In this document: in pieces, positions 11,942 to 23,215 of the stretch
Position numbering within the stretch: position 1 is the first letter of the stretch
Layout: each line of letters starts with the position of its first letter
Assembly: GCA_964036295.1 (NCBI GenBank)
Contig: OZ038464.1
Coordinates: 10,154,001 to 10,218,000 of the forward strand
Length of the DNA stretch: 64,000 bases
Source: Plumapathes pennacea
Taxonomy: Eukaryota; Cnidaria; Anthozoa; Antipatharia; Myriopathidae
Reading direction: 5' to 3'
Translations under genes and position numbers: made by a program
The notes under the pieces: model-generated
What the model was told of the DNA's origin: nothing
The model's database searches: none
The model's input: only the letters and a program-made list of their open reading frames with translations

Positions 11942-12346
11942 TGTCTGATAAACATATAACTACTGTACACCAAGGAAACAATGAATAAAATATTATAACA
12001 CTGCTGGTAATTTGTCACTTTTGTGTTCAGTTGAAATTGTTGAAACATCACCTTGCACTTGAACTGCTGCTCAGTGGATTTGCAAATGCAGCATGTGATG
12101 CAGTATACAGTACATCTGAGGAAATATCATCTTACACTGGGATTCAGCCTGTAACCAGTGGGCTTATAACTGGAGCTTACACACACACACATGTGCAAGA
12201 GAAAAGAATTAAAGAAAAAAAGCTCACCAGAGAGCATTAGGGCAGGGTACATTATAAGTTCTTTGAATAACTCTCCTTGTTTGTCTCAGGGCTGAGGTAA
12301 CTGGATCCAATCTAGATCCCCCCCCGTATTATCCAACTCCAGACTT

Positions 12347-12920
12347 TCAAGCCATGGTGAGTATTTCCCAGATTAAATTGTTTAATGAGGCATCAATCAC
12401 TAAAGAGTTGGTGTCTTGACCAACTGACATGCCCAATTCTTTGCGGCGGCGTAATACAGTTTGTGTGCTCACTCCAAGTATCCTTGCAATGTCACTCCAA
12501 CAAAATCCTACTCCGTTCCTCAACGTTTGTATCTGCTTTTCCTTTATGCAAAACAATGGCCTTCCCCTCTGACCGGTTCTTTCCGTGACACATAATGACT
12601 CCCTCTCTTCAATGTCATCAATATCTTCACAATCTTCATACAGAGCCCCCAGTCGTTCACACGTTTGTCGCATCAGTCATCAGCTGCTTGAGGTCTGATA
12701 CAAGGGTATCATGATTTGGATAAAGATGTGCTGACTCGAGTATTCTTTGGTATATTACTTGTACAGTTTTTTCATGCTGTTCCAGTCTTTGAACCAAAAA
12801 TTCCGCCGTGTCATCACAAGAGGTGCATTGTCTCAATAGACTCTCAGCATTAGCAAAGAAATCCTCAACATTCGGAATAAGTAAATGCCCAGCTGCTGCC
12901 GTTGCTTGATTTGGAGCTGG
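12347..12920 (-). pseudogene. Helix-turn-helix protein, N-terminal part of a transposase/integrase-like gene
   Basis: Reading from about 12920 leftward, a frame containing VEDFFANAESLLRQC and LYPNHDTLVSDLKQLM runs to about 12660. After a 1-nt shift it continues with GQRGRPLFCIKEKQIQTL and a clear helix-turn-helix, FCWSDIARILGVSTQTVLRR (helices around IARIL and TQTVLRRR), ending near 12350. GRP-x(n)-LGVS-type domains head a family of animal proteins that carry an integrase-type (rve) core further on. That core was not found here, so the gene is truncated as well as shifted. It begins just inside the right inverted repeat and converges on the HECT-like gene, suggesting a two-gene mobile element. 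Confidence 0.6.
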
Positions 12921-12944
12921 TCTTTAGAGCGCATGTGCAACAAA

Positions 12945-13281
12945 GGCTGATCAAGAGCCCAACTCTCCTTTCTTGATGTATGAAAATGTGTGTCTTGATT
13001 GATGAAAATATCCTTGACTTGATGTAAAACAAAATGGCGATTTGACATAAAAAATAACTTATCAACTTTTGTTGTAAGTAAAGCATATTGATCTATGAAA
13101 ATATGACTTGGTATGAAAATTCCAAAACTTGATGCAAATAAAACAAATATTGATGTATAAAAATATAAATTTGGCATGTAAAAATGAGAGTTGACATAAG
13201 AATTCCGAAACTTGACATAAATAGAAAATTCTTGATGTGTAAAAATATAAACTTGATCTTTTGTCACCTTTGGACAAGCAT
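12945..13281 (-). repeat. Right long inverted repeat of the HECT/HTH element
   Basis: This is the reverse-oriented partner of 6678-7040. Reading inward from 13281 it starts ATGCTTGTCCAAAGGTGACA, matching the left copy start with two changes, and agrees to about 12945. Open frames through it are by-products of its A/T-rich periodic structure. Confidence 0.75.
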
Positions 13282-13877
13282 AGCAGCGATGTCAAAAGTG
13301 CAACTCCTTTTAATCACATGATGCCTTTAAAACTGTAATGGAAATTTTGTTTTTTGTCAAGATTAAGGGTCTTGCTGAGTTCGCTGGGGGCGGCTGGGTC
13401 AAAAATATCCACAAAGCCTACAGCACATAAATAAACATGGTGACAGCGAAGTAGTCCACACAACAGGAGCTTTTTTTTACAGGTTTTCTTTACAGAGAAT
13501 GCACGCAAATGGGAAGGACGGGCAAAGATGTGCATTTTATCTTTGTCTCAGTGCTCCACAAACTTGACTTTCCATCAATGTTCATCACATGTTTCTTACA
13601 TTTCCCCTTGTGTTCCAGACGTTTTGAAAAAGCAGCATGAAGACAAGAGGTAAGAAATTATTTTACTTGGAAGAAAACCTGACCAGATTTTATAGAGACA
13701 TTTGTGAAAGAACCAGGCAGGCAGGCTTGGTTAATCATGTGTGGCTTAGGGACCTGGTAACAAGCCTTCATTTTTATAGAGTTTGAGTGGGAATCTAGAT
13801 ATTGAAAAATAATTCATGAAGTACTTGAATAAAAGAACTAGGTCACTAAGCCTGGGTCACTTGTGGGGTTAAACATG
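13282..13877. other. Unassigned stretch
   Basis: No gene or repeat recognised. It separates the inverted-repeat element from the satellite array. Confidence 0.4.
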
Positions 13878-14069
13878 GTTAACTTTGCTTATATTAGCAC
13901 AATGGCTTTTGATAACAACATTATCCATGCCTTAAGGAAGCATCACAGCAGACCATGGTGATGCCTTATAATAAAATCATGCATATACACCATTTCTGTT
14001 AAATTTTTCTTGTGGGTAACCATAGTTAACCCTTAAACGTTATAAAAACCACAATTGTGTTTATATTAA

Positions 14070-15088
14070 CCCTTTCACCACCAATGGTCGGAAAACCGGC
14101 CAACCGGAAACGAGCCTTAAACACCAATAGCCGGAAAACCGGCCAAGTGAATAACCCATTGGTTGGTGCTTGAAAACAATGCTTCTGTTGTAACAAAGGG
14201 TTTGGTTATTGACCAATAGGAAGATCGTATTCAGAACACGTGTTTGGCAACAGCAAACGCAATCGATCCGATACGATTTTTCCAAGGTATTCGCGTTCGA
14301 AATTTATCGTTGTTGTTTATCGTCAGACGCCATTTTACAGTGAAATGCACTTCAGAATTACACAGCAAAGAAGACAAACTAAGAGCCACTGAAAAGATGA
14401 TGATAAAGATGGATGTTTCAACTTTGTTTCGGAGCAAGGAAAATGGAGGACACGACAACTGTTTTGACAAGAACGTCTTCACTTCGCGAATGCTTTGTCG
14501 TGGCAAGTGGTTCTTTACAAAGTGAGGTGGCTTCGAGTCATTTTCAATTGCATTTCGATTATAACTCTTAGAAAACTCTAAGGCAGTTTACAAACAAGAA
14601 TTTTGTGGAAAAGGAATCCTTAAATGACAGTGAACAACACGAGAAGAGATGATCTTTGATTCGAAGTGTTCGAATAAATGGCTGGTTGCTCCACATGATT
14701 TCTTCACTGCTAGTAAGCTCAGCCTAATTCAAACGCCTGTGTTTCATGTTTTTAATGTTTCTTGCATATGCTTTAGATAAATTACATGTATATGAGGTAA
14801 AGAAATACACTTAATTCAATGACAATGAACACACTTGGCAATGCTTCTTGAAAAATGCTGAAAGTCTTTGTAAATATCTGTTTCAATTATACCTGAAAGG
14901 TTAAAAACGGGGCAGAAAACAATGGTCTGGTTCATGCAGATTCGAAATATACACAGGTTCCTTATACGAAAAAGCATCCTTACCTCTCAAAAATGCATTT
15001 GAAATAAGCATGTCATATTTTTTACTGAAGTCTCAAAGTTAGCGGTGTCCTGGGCACTTTTGTCCAAAAATGACCGGTGGTGAAAGGG
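14070..15088. mobile_element. 1019-bp piggyBac-type MITE in TTAA
   Basis: CCCTTTCACCACC at 14070-14082 and GGTGGTGAAAGGG at 15076-15088 are perfect 13-bp inverted ends. Each is directly flanked by TTAA (14066-14069 and 15089-15092). TTAA target duplication and CCC..GGG ends define the piggyBac superfamily. No transposase is encoded, so movement would have depended on a partner in trans. The left arm also holds two copies of GGAAAACCGGCCAA. It inserted into the satellite array. Confidence 0.85.
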
Positions 15089-15227
15089 TTAACAGAGTGG
15101 CTGTTGATAAAACATTACTAGCCATGCATTAAGGAAATGTCACATCAGGCCATAGTGGTGCCTTATAATAGAAGCATGTAATGACACAATTTATGTTAAG
15201 TTTTTCATTAGTTTAACACATGATTAC

Positions 15228-15314
15228 TGTATCGTGTCGTGCAAAAACACCGCATGGAGGTAGAACTGATTTATTCCTTATATGGGCATACCCAAATATC
15301 ATAACATCATAACA
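15228..15314 (-). repeat. 3' LTR (87 bp)
   Basis: TG...CA ends in the sense orientation. It shares about 72 bp almost identically with 17481-17567; the outer 15 bp have diverged. It contains a TATA-like CATATAAGG and AATAAA within the same short repeat. The polypurine tract (plus strand 15315-15332, CT-rich) abuts it. Confidence 0.8.
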
Positions 15315-15379
15315 TCTTCCTTTCTTTCTTTTTGAACAGCAAGAACTATAAAGTAGAATAGTGCAAAAAAAATATCTGG

Positions 15380-16395
15380 CCTAAATTAAAAACAAAAGAA
15401 AACAAAACAACACTGGACCAAATTCCAAATCTGAGTAATGTTCAACACAAAGTCTAGCAGACAAAGTCCTAGCACTCATAGTCCTGGAACCTAATGAGCT
15501 TCCTAACAACTCTTGTTCTTGTCTGCTGTGTTGGAGCAATCGTACAAGCTGGCTTTTTAGCTCCAGGAGACGTTGCTGCAACAGGGCTCTTGTGGTCCAT
15601 CTCTGGGGGCTTGTGAGGTATTGCTGGGGCTGGTGGTGTTGCTGTGATTGGTTGTCACTTGGGTGGCTCACAATTGGATGGTCAACTGTGATCTTGCTGG
15701 TTGACTGCTCTTTTGGTCTCAGGAACTGTCTGTTCTGGTGTACAGTGGCCTTGTCAGTCCTGAATCGGTAAGACCTATCAGATAGCTTTTTGACACACCT
15801 CCCAGTTGTCCAGGTTTGGTGCTTCAGCAAGGGGGCTACTCAGACTTCTTGATCAACTTCTTGTGGTGGCAAGGCTTTCACTGTCCTGTCATGGTAACTC
15901 TTTGCTTTCTGTCTCTTCTGTGTGATCTTTCTCTTTCACTCCTTTTACTACTTGGGAACGGAGGAGGGTTGAGGCAGTAGGTACAAGAGTCCTGGTGCAC
16001 CGGGACAAGTCTCTGCACTGGGATGGATCCAATTCCTTCCACAGGAGTGTTTCTGTAGTCCATTAGAGCTATCCAAGGGTCCTTCCCATGTCTGATAGCT
16101 TTCTTAAAAAGGCTCTTTGCCACTTTCACTGTGGACTCTGCTTTTCCATTGGAGTACACTTGGGCAAACTGATTAAACTCCTGGCTGGTGAACTGGGGCC
16201 CATTGTCAGACACTAGAGTATCAGGAATCCCATGTCTGCTGAACTGTTCCTTCAGGAATTGCATGATTGTCAAAACTGAGGTGTCACTAAGCTCTCCAAC
16301 TTCAACAAAGTCTGAGTAATAGTCGGTCAGTGCTATATACTCTTGTACAGGGTGAACAAATCAACAGCTAGTCTGTTCCACTTGGTATGTGGTGC
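15380..16395 (-). pseudogene. Gypsy integrase remnant
   Basis: The three parts of the catalytic triad are visible: RLAVDLFTLY (first Asp, near 16360), TLVSDNGPQFTS (second Asp) and NGKAESTVKV (Glu). The integrase core joins new DNA copies to target DNA. About a dozen residues before NGKAES are missing, and there are shifts near 16340 and 15870. The C-terminal WTTGRCVKKLSDRSY segment and a Gln-rich tail follow to 15381. Confidence 0.8.
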
Positions 16396-16500
16396 ATTTG
16401 CAATGGCTCTTTGATGAGAGTTCTTCGACCTTGTGAATGGTCTCAATCAGACTCGCTGTAATCGTGTGTAACTGTGCACACAATCTTTCTTTGTTGTCTA

Positions 16501-16608
16501 ACATACTGAGGCAAAATGGTGCTGTTTGTGGCAAGAGTTACATGTCTTACCATAAGCTGGACACTTGCTTATCTTGGTACTTGTCTGTTCCTTTCCACAG
16601 TACTTGCA
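16501..16608 (-). pseudogene. Gag zinc-knuckle segment
   Basis: Thirty-six codons carry CKYCG, then KCPAYGKTCNSC and HHFASVC, the double zinc-knuckle form typical of animal Gypsy gag. These knuckles bind genomic RNA. It lies between the gag capsid part and the internal deletion. Confidence 0.8.
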
Positions 16609-16793
16609 CTATTGTCTCAAACTGCTGGGCTCCTTTCTGGCAGTCTTGTTTGGTGCTGTCTTCGATTTGCGGTTACAGTTTCTTTTCCTTTTGAACCATG
16701 TTGACTTCCTCTGATTTCTTCTGCTCTTCTGATTTCATGGATTTTAGCTGCATTTTTGCAACTTTGCTGGAATGAGCAATTCTCAATGTTTTG

Positions 16794-17345
16794 TTAGTTG
16801 AGTGTCTGCTCTCTCAATAGCTTTCCTTTGGTTGCTGTGTTGTTCAAGCCAATGACCAGTCTATCTCGAATCAGTTCGTCAGTAAGAGCTCCATAGGCAC
16901 ACAAGGACGCGAGTTTATGTAGTTTATTTATGTAGCCATCAACAGTCTTGGCAGGATTTTGCATACGGGAGTTGAATAGAAAATGCTTGTAAGCAACATT
17001 CCTTTGTGGTTTGAAATATGCTTCCAGTGCTGCCATGCATCTTGTGATATCCTGTTTCTCTTCTTCAGTCAGATTGGGGTTTAGAAAAATCTGCAAGCAC
17101 CCTTTTCCCATCACAGAGCGGAGTGTTGCCAGTCGGATTTTTCCGGCTTTTCCATTGAGGCCAGTGGCGATTTCATAATCCTCCCATTGTTGGTGAAAGA
17201 ATTCTTAGTTGTTCACTAGGTCTCCTTTGCACACCATGTGTAGGGACAGGGAAATTCGACAGAACGTATACTAACGTGGCTTGTGAATTTGAGGCGCTTG
17301 ATGAGGAACTCAGCATTGACATTTTGATGTGAATAACTTCTAGCG
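16794..17345 (-). pseudogene. Gypsy gag remnant
   Basis: The start MSMLSSSSSASNSQ near 17326 leads, after a frame shift near 17200, into QQWEDYEIATG and then MGKGCLQIFLNPNLTEEEKQ through LIRDRLVIGLNN. The order (DYEIATGL..., then LIRDRLV.G) matches gag capsids of animal Gypsy elements. It is broken by at least one shift and stops. Confidence 0.75.
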
Positions 17346-17462
17346 ACAAATACTGTGATCTTGTCTGCTTACTTCGATGAAGAAACATCGGCCGTCATAT
17401 TACCTCACTGCTGAAGGGCTTTAAGAGTAGTTCCGGTTTCTATTCCGGTAGTAAAAGCAATT

Positions 17463-17480
17463 GTTTCTCTGCTGACACCA
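17463..17480 (-). promoter_or_regulatory. tRNA primer-binding site
   Basis: The sense strand reads TGGTGTCAGCAGAGAAAC directly after the 5' LTR. TGG-T-GTCAG complements a tRNA 3' end CTGAC-A-CCA, as in tRNA-Leu, the primer for minus-strand synthesis. Confidence 0.75.
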
Positions 17481-17567
17481 TGTATCGTGTTGTGCAAAAA
17501 CACCGCATGGAGGTAAAACTGATTTATTCCTTATATGGGCATACCCAAATATAGACATATCGTAGCA
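17481..17567 (-). repeat. 5' LTR (87 bp)
   Basis: It is equal in length to the 3' LTR, with TG..CA ends in sense, an internal TATA-like box and an AATAAA. Eighty-seven bp is short for a Gypsy LTR. ATTAC follows it at 17568-17572. Confidence 0.8.
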
Positions 17568-17810
17568 ATTACCGTGGGTAACCCTTAAAATGTTAGTAAA
17601 ACCACAAATAACTGCTTATAATAGACAAAGTGGCCATTGATTAAAACATTACTATCTGTGCAATTGTGATGTGTTATTATAGAAGTATTATATGGGTAAT
17701 TATGGGTAACCCAAAATATTAGTAAAACCAAGGTTAACTGTGCTTATATTGACAGAGTGGCTGTTATTAAAACTTTACAATCTGCACATTAAAAATAGGT
17801 GTGTTCGAAT

Positions 17811-18540
17811 TGCTTTTAAGTTAAGTAGTGGTAGGCAGTTTCAAAACAGGTATTCAGTGGGGTGTACATCAGCCTGTGCGTTAATCACATAAACATATGT
17901 TTTTTATGCATATTTTCCTTGAAAATGCAGTTTTAATGATGCGATGTGTTTGCCTACGCGTTTTTACTGGTGATTCAAAGTTCAAGATGTCAAGAATAAA
18001 CTGGGATGCTTTGTGCTTGTGAGGTTTTGAAAGTTACTCAAACGAAATTTGTGCAACATGTCGCGGAAACAATGTCACACGGATCTCTGTCTGTATATGT
18101 GACAACATGTAAATTAGCCAATCATGACCTTTTATGCGGTCACATAGATTCACAACGCTTGCTGAGCGTTCACGTTTGACCGACAAGCATGTGGACAATC
18201 CAGTGTAGATCGCAATGGAAGGGTGACAGTAGCGGTATCATTAACCATGCGTGTGAACTTCACAAAGTTTGTATTTTGTTTAGAGTGGACGGTATTCCAA
18301 CTTTGATCTGTTGTTTATGTAACGGTCTCACGTTTAGACCAAATAACTTTCTTTATTTCCGTGGCTCCCACACCGATCTCAAGTTACACCGATCACGTGA
18401 TTACTATCCCTACATCCCCTCCTAAATAAGGGGCAATACTCCCCATGATAACTGAACACAAGAATACTTAACGATCTCTAACTAAAATTGAACCATCCAC
18501 GACCTCTAGGGACCTTTCCAGTTACAATGGAACTTGGCTT
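17811..18540. other. Unassigned stretch
   Basis: No coding or repeat structure recognised between the satellite array and the next Gypsy remnant. Confidence 0.4.
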
Positions 18541-19950
18541 TCACACCGACTCGTAGATGAGAGTCATGCAGAAAAACCAGGTTGCCTGCGTTGTACCTTG
18601 AGCCAGCCACGCCTTGCATAGACTATGTTTAAGCTTGGTGACAAACTCCCAGTAGGTGTTGGTCGGCTGTCCATCCAAATCCCCAACCATGACATCCAGA
18701 GGCAGTCGCATCTCACGCCCAAACATGAGCGAGAATGGGGTGTAGCCTGTAGAGAGGTGCTCACTGCTACAGTAGGCCATCATGCTGAATCCCAGGTGCT
18801 GGTCCCACAATTCTGGCTCTTCGTCCACTTGGACTTTAGTAGACTCTTAACGGTGTGGTTGATGTTTTCCAGCTGTCCATTCCCGGCGGGGTGATATGGA
18901 GTGGTCCTTGACTTCTTGATGTGTAGCTAAAGAGGTGCAACTCAAAGTTTCTGCCTTGATCTGAATGGACGCTGTCAGGTATCCCAAAGCGGCAAACCCA
19001 GTTGTCCACAATTGCCCGAGCACAGGTCTTGGCCCTTTGGTTGGGGAGTGCATAGGCCTCCACCCCTTTAGTAAAGGTGCATTGCACAGTCAGTATGTAC
19101 TGATTGCTTTGTTTAGTCTTCGGTAGCAGTCCAGTGATGTCAATATGGATGTGCTGAAGTGGATGGGTCGAGGGAATAGGCTGTAAAGGAGCCCTGGCCT
19201 TTGTTCCTGGAGGTTTGCATGTCCCACATGTAATACATGCCAAGCAGTAATCCTTCACATTCCCAGTGAGGCCAGGTCTCCAAAACCGAGACTGCATCTT
19301 CCGAAGGGTTTTGTACCACCCTAAGTGGCCGCCTGCGGGGCCATCATGTAATTGCTCCAATGCTGGTTTGATTAGGGTCTGGCAGTACAGTCCTGGAGCT
19401 TGAGAACGTCCTAGTTTCTGGTTTTAGCTTCAGGACATTGTCGACTTCTATTAGCTCATACTGAGCCCACACTGCACGCGTTAATGGGCTCAGGCCCTGC
19501 AGCTGTTTAGCACAGGGTTTAGATTGCCCTGCCTGAAGTCTTTCTAGTACTAGCCCAATGTCAGGGTCCTCTTTCTGTGCTTTTGCTATCTCTGCGGGAG
19601 ACCAGAGACATTCTGATCCTGCTGTGACCTCTTCAGGTTTCTTCTCTGCCTTGATGGCTGCTACTGAGTCGGATGTGTTACCACAATCTCTGTGCTGTCG
19701 CCTTGGCCGCCGCAACATTGCGTCTGCGTTAGCGTGGTTCCTTCCTGGTTGGTGTTGTATCATAGTCATATTCTTGAAGCCTCTCTAGCCACCTGGCTAC
19801 TTGCCCTTGAGGCTCCTTAAATGACGTTAGCTACTTAAGTGCGTGATGGTCCGTGCAGAGCAAAAACCTGCATCCTAGAAGATAATAGCCAAAGTGATCT
19901 ATGAAATCCACCATTGCCAAGATCTCCAGTCAGGTTACTCAATAGTTTCT
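18541..19950 (-). pseudogene. Gypsy pol remnant: RNase H end plus integrase
   Basis: From the right: LLCTDHHALK and QVARWLERLQEYD (RNase H end), QHQPGRNHANADAMLRRP, then the integrase zinc domain (HDGPAGGHLG...CLACITCGTC), core Asp in HIHIDITGLLPKT, second Asp in DSVHSDQGRNFE, Glu in GNGQLENINHTV, and [20 protein letters not shown]. This is the order of Gypsy pol. Frame shifts lie near 18900 and 19370, and a stop near 19830. Gag, protease and reverse transcriptase are missing, so it is a 5'-truncated or decayed copy. Confidence 0.85.
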
Positions 19951-20639
19951 CTTGGCTGGCTGCAAGGCTCTTAGGTCTTAGGTGTTAGGTCTTAGGTAAT
20001 ATACTCCCAAATTTAGTTTACACTAATACTGGAAGTTTGTGCAATGATTCGTGTAATGATAAAGTGCTGTGTAACACAAGAAAAATCTCTGCATTTTAAT
20101 TATGCAAGTTCAATTTCTTTGAGAAAGATTTTGTGATTTAAAAATGGCAATAATAAAAATTTGAAATTTGAGACTTGCATGTTTACGCTGTGTTTGGCGC
20201 TTCGAAGGAATTGTTTTGCGAATCGATTATGTGGCCACGCTTCTAATCACTAATCCTCTGCCACTATTTCTGAAACTATTACCGTTAATATCTTGTGGCA
20301 CAACTATTAGAACCAGTAAAAAAAGTAGTAATCGTGGCGTGGGGGAGTCAAATGAAAAAATACTTTGCGGAATGGTGCCTAGATTAGAGTAAATACGGTA
20401 ATACGTATTTTTCAGACCGTCATACGCATTTTTACGACAGGTCCGCATTTTTCAATGCATTTTTCAAAAACCTAACACGAAGGCTGGTACATGTGTTGTA
20501 AAGAAGACAATAGTGCTAATAATGGAAACTGTAACTGAACTTTGAAATACATGCTGTGACAAAGACAAGGAGCACAAGATCACATTCTTAAGTGTGCTAA
20601 TGGGGCATTAGGAAGCAGCATAACATGTTCAGGTTTGTA

Positions 20640-20740
20640 GGTTGGTTGTGATTGTCCGGGTTAGAGTAGTCTCCAGAAAGACTGTTGGTGACTGACGTTT
20701 CGACTACCTGAGCGGAAGTCATCTTCAGAGTCAAGTGAAA
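20640..20740 (-). repeat. Penelope-like element 3' tail
   Basis: In sense it reads CTGAAGATGACTTCCGCTCA, then GGTAGTCGAAACGTCAGTCA. GACT and AGTC can pair, followed by GAAAC, a form shared by Penelope-like tails that contain hammerhead-like cores. It lies about 230 bp past the end of the coding remnant, where a terminal repeat is expected. Confidence 0.6.
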
Positions 20741-20975
20741 AGTATTCGTCAGATGGCGGTATATATGTCTCTGGTTGTAGAAGTGATTGGTCCGTTATGT
20801 CGGTCTATGGTTGGTCGAGTTGGCTTGGTTGTGTTTTGTTATTGGTCAGTTGATGTTCTTTTGTCCCGTTGATTAGTCTATTGTTCGTTCGGTTGCGTTT
20901 GATGTCATCTATCAGTCGTTTGTAAGGTGCCGGTAGTTGTTGGCATCTGTTGAGTGGTTTCCGTTCTAAGTTTGT

Positions 20976-22683
20976 TTACCAGCTTTCCAGTGTAAGTCGT
21001 TGGTAGTAGTTGGTACTGTGGCTGATGCATTCAGCAGAGTCCCAGTTGATGTCGTGTTTAGTCTGTCGGTGGTGTTCAGAAATGTGATTTCTGATGTCGC
21101 CGTTTCTGGTAGCTCGTTTGTGTTCAGTAAGTCTCGTGTTCAGGTTTCTGCCAGTTTCACCGATGTAGGTGGCTTTGCAGTCAGTACAAGATATTCTGTA
21201 TACTGTTCCCTGTCTGTTGATGGGTTCGTCTTTGTCCTTTACGTTGGTCAGTAAGTCGCGTAGAGTCGTGATGGGTTTGTGGGCTACCCGGATGTTGTAG
21301 GGTCGTAGAATACGTGCTATCGTCTCAGAGGTGCCTCTGATATACGGTAGTGTGGCCAAGGTCAATGGAGTTGTGTCGTTAGTGGCTTCGTTGTCGGTAG
21401 TCTTGTTGGGTGCGGTGTTCTTGTGAGTGTTGCGTTTGACAAAGTTAGGGTCGTAGTCGTTCTTCTGGAAAACGCGTTCCAGGTGTCGGGTCTCGTTAAG
21501 TAAGTTGTCGGGAGAGTCACAAAGTAGTTGCGCTCGTTTCGTCAGCGTTCTGATCGTGGTAGCCTTGTGTGAAGTAGGGTTGTAAGAAGTCTGGTCAAGT
21601 AGTCTGTCAGTGTGCGTTGGTTTTCTGTAGACTGTAGTTCGTAGCCTGTCATTGTCGTGGCTCACGAGGCAATCTAAGAACAGAAGTTTTCCGTTGTCTT
21701 TGATTTCCTTAGTGAACTGTATGTCAGGGTTTTGGTCGTTCAGGTGTTTGTGGAAGGAGTCAATGTCGTCTTTGTGTACAGCAGTAAACATATCGTCAAC
21801 GTATCGTAGCCAGAGGCAGCGTTTGTTCGTAGGTTGCAAGGGCGTGTTCTTCGATGTGTTGCATCACAATTTCTGCTACAATAACAGAGACCGGTGAACC
21901 CATTGCTGTTCCGTGTAGTTGTCGGTAGTGTTTTCCGTTATACTGGAAGTACGTGGAAGTCAAGCATTGAGTTAGTAACTCCATGACGTCTTTAGTCGGT
22001 AAGGGTAGTTTGGTAGTGTGGCGTTCGATAGCAGTTTCAGTACACTGTAGTGCTAACTGAAGTGGAATACTGGTGAACAGTGATTTCACATCAAAGGACA
22101 CGAGTTTGTAGTCGTTAGGTATCTGTATAGTCTTGATCGCGTCGATGAAGTTCTCAGTAGACTGTAGTTTGTGTTTAGAATTGTTTGTCAGCGGTTTCAG
22201 TATGGTCGTTAAGTACTTCGAGAGTTCGTACATCGGGGACCCACAGAACGAGACTATGGGTCGCATCGGTATGTTAGGTTTGTGCAGTTTGGGTAGTCTT
22301 TAGAGTTTCGTTGACTGTGGCACTGAAGATCTCAGTCGGTAGTAACGTTGAATGTCAATAGCATCAGTCTTTCTCAGTGAAAGGACTTTGGCGTTCAGTT
22401 TCCATTGTAGAGCCGGTGAGGGGTCTCGAGTGAGTTCTTTGTATGTCTGTCGTTGACAAGTGCGTCCATTTTGTCGTGGTAGTGTTTTGTTCATGACAAC
22501 AGTCACTCGTCCTTTGTCGGCTGGCAGTATGACGATGTCTTTGTCGTTTTGTAGTCGTTTCAGTGCTTGTTTTTCGTCTTTGGTCATGTTGTTGTCATGT
22601 ATAGAGGCTGATTGTATCGTAGAAGCAATTCTGCTCCTGATGTTATCCTTGGCCGTGTCAGGTAAATCTCTGTTACGAGACAA
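20976..22683 (-). pseudogene. Penelope-like element: reverse transcriptase and GIY-YIG endonuclease
   Basis: Three blocks, 22683-22300, 22266-21796 and 21839-20976, together give a Penelope-like protein. Reverse transcriptase marks are ILPADKGRVTVVMNKT, VSFDVKSLFTSIP (first catalytic Asp), GTAMGSPVSVIV and LRYVDDMFTAV. The C-terminal block holds a GIY-YIG nuclease: GTVYRISCTDC, then ATYIGETGRNLNTRL and EHKRA. The enzyme pair copies RNA and nicks target DNA for insertion. Frame breaks near 22280 and 21820 inactivate it. The characteristic tail follows at 20640-20740. Confidence 0.9.
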
Positions 22684-22885
22684 GGCGGCCTCAACGCTGG
22701 ATACAATAGTCTCTGTCGGTATTCCATACTGATTTACACTGATTGAGAAACTTAGAGTTTGAACAGGGAATGAGATTTATTACAAAAATTTCAAAATCAA
22801 CTGTTGAATAGCATGACCTGTGTGCAAGTGTGCCTTCTGACATTTTACGGGTATTGATTAGTGTTTTTACTAAAAGTAAACAGTA

Positions 22886-23215
22886 ACAATGGTATGTTTG
22901 AAAACTATCCGTGCAAATAAATTGAAATTGAAAATTGAAGCTTGACTATGTTTTTATGCTCAACTTAGTGGTCATAATTTTGTTCTAAGCTTCTGATGAA
23001 CAATAACAAACAATGGTATGGTATAAAACTATTTGTGCAAAGAAGTTGGAGTACAAAGTATTAAAGCCTAAACATGTTTTTCACGTACGTTTTGGTGGTC
23101 ATAGTTTTGATGTATGCTTGTAATAAACAGTAACTAACAATGGTATGACAGAAAACTATCTGTGACTTGGTGGTCATAGCTTTGAGCTAAGCTTCTACCT
23201 TTGTTATTCTGGAAT
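22886..23215. repeat. ~125-bp tandem repeat, about 2.7 units
   Basis: ACAATGGTATG starts at 22886, 23010 and 23137 (spacing 124 and 127 bp), followed each time by AAAACTAT and then TGGTGGTCATA or a close variant. The array is upstream of the Penelope-like remnant and has no coding content. Confidence 0.8.

Larger units (their letters stand above)
15228..17567 (-). mobile_element. Internally deleted Gypsy-type LTR element with 87-bp LTRs
   Basis: The structure is complete on the minus strand: 5' LTR 17567-17481, primer-binding site, gag, zinc knuckle, integrase, polypurine tract, 3' LTR 15314-15228. The 5-bp target duplication ATTAC flanks both ends (15223-15227 and 17568-17572). Protease, reverse transcriptase and RNase H are absent, so the copy cannot replicate by itself. 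It sits in the satellite array. Element length is 2340 bp. Confidence 0.85.
13878..17810. repeat. Satellite array of ~130-190-bp units, interrupted twice
   Basis: The anchor TGCTTATATT recurs near 13888, 14058 (as TGTTTATATT), 17613 (as TGCTTATAAT) and 17742, followed by ACAGAGTGGCTGTTNATAAAAC and later GGGTAACCC and AAAACCACAA. Removing the insertions at 14070-15088 and 15228-17567 restores units of about 174, 187 and 129 bp plus a partial fourth. Confidence 0.75.

Noticed and set aside
6678..13281. Assignment to a named DNA transposon superfamily
   Set aside because: Outer ends and target duplication could not be fixed and the catalytic core was not found.
12833..13295. 144-codon and overlapping minus-strand frames
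   Set aside because: They lie in the AT-rich inverted repeat; matching frames in the left arm show they come from its periodic structure.
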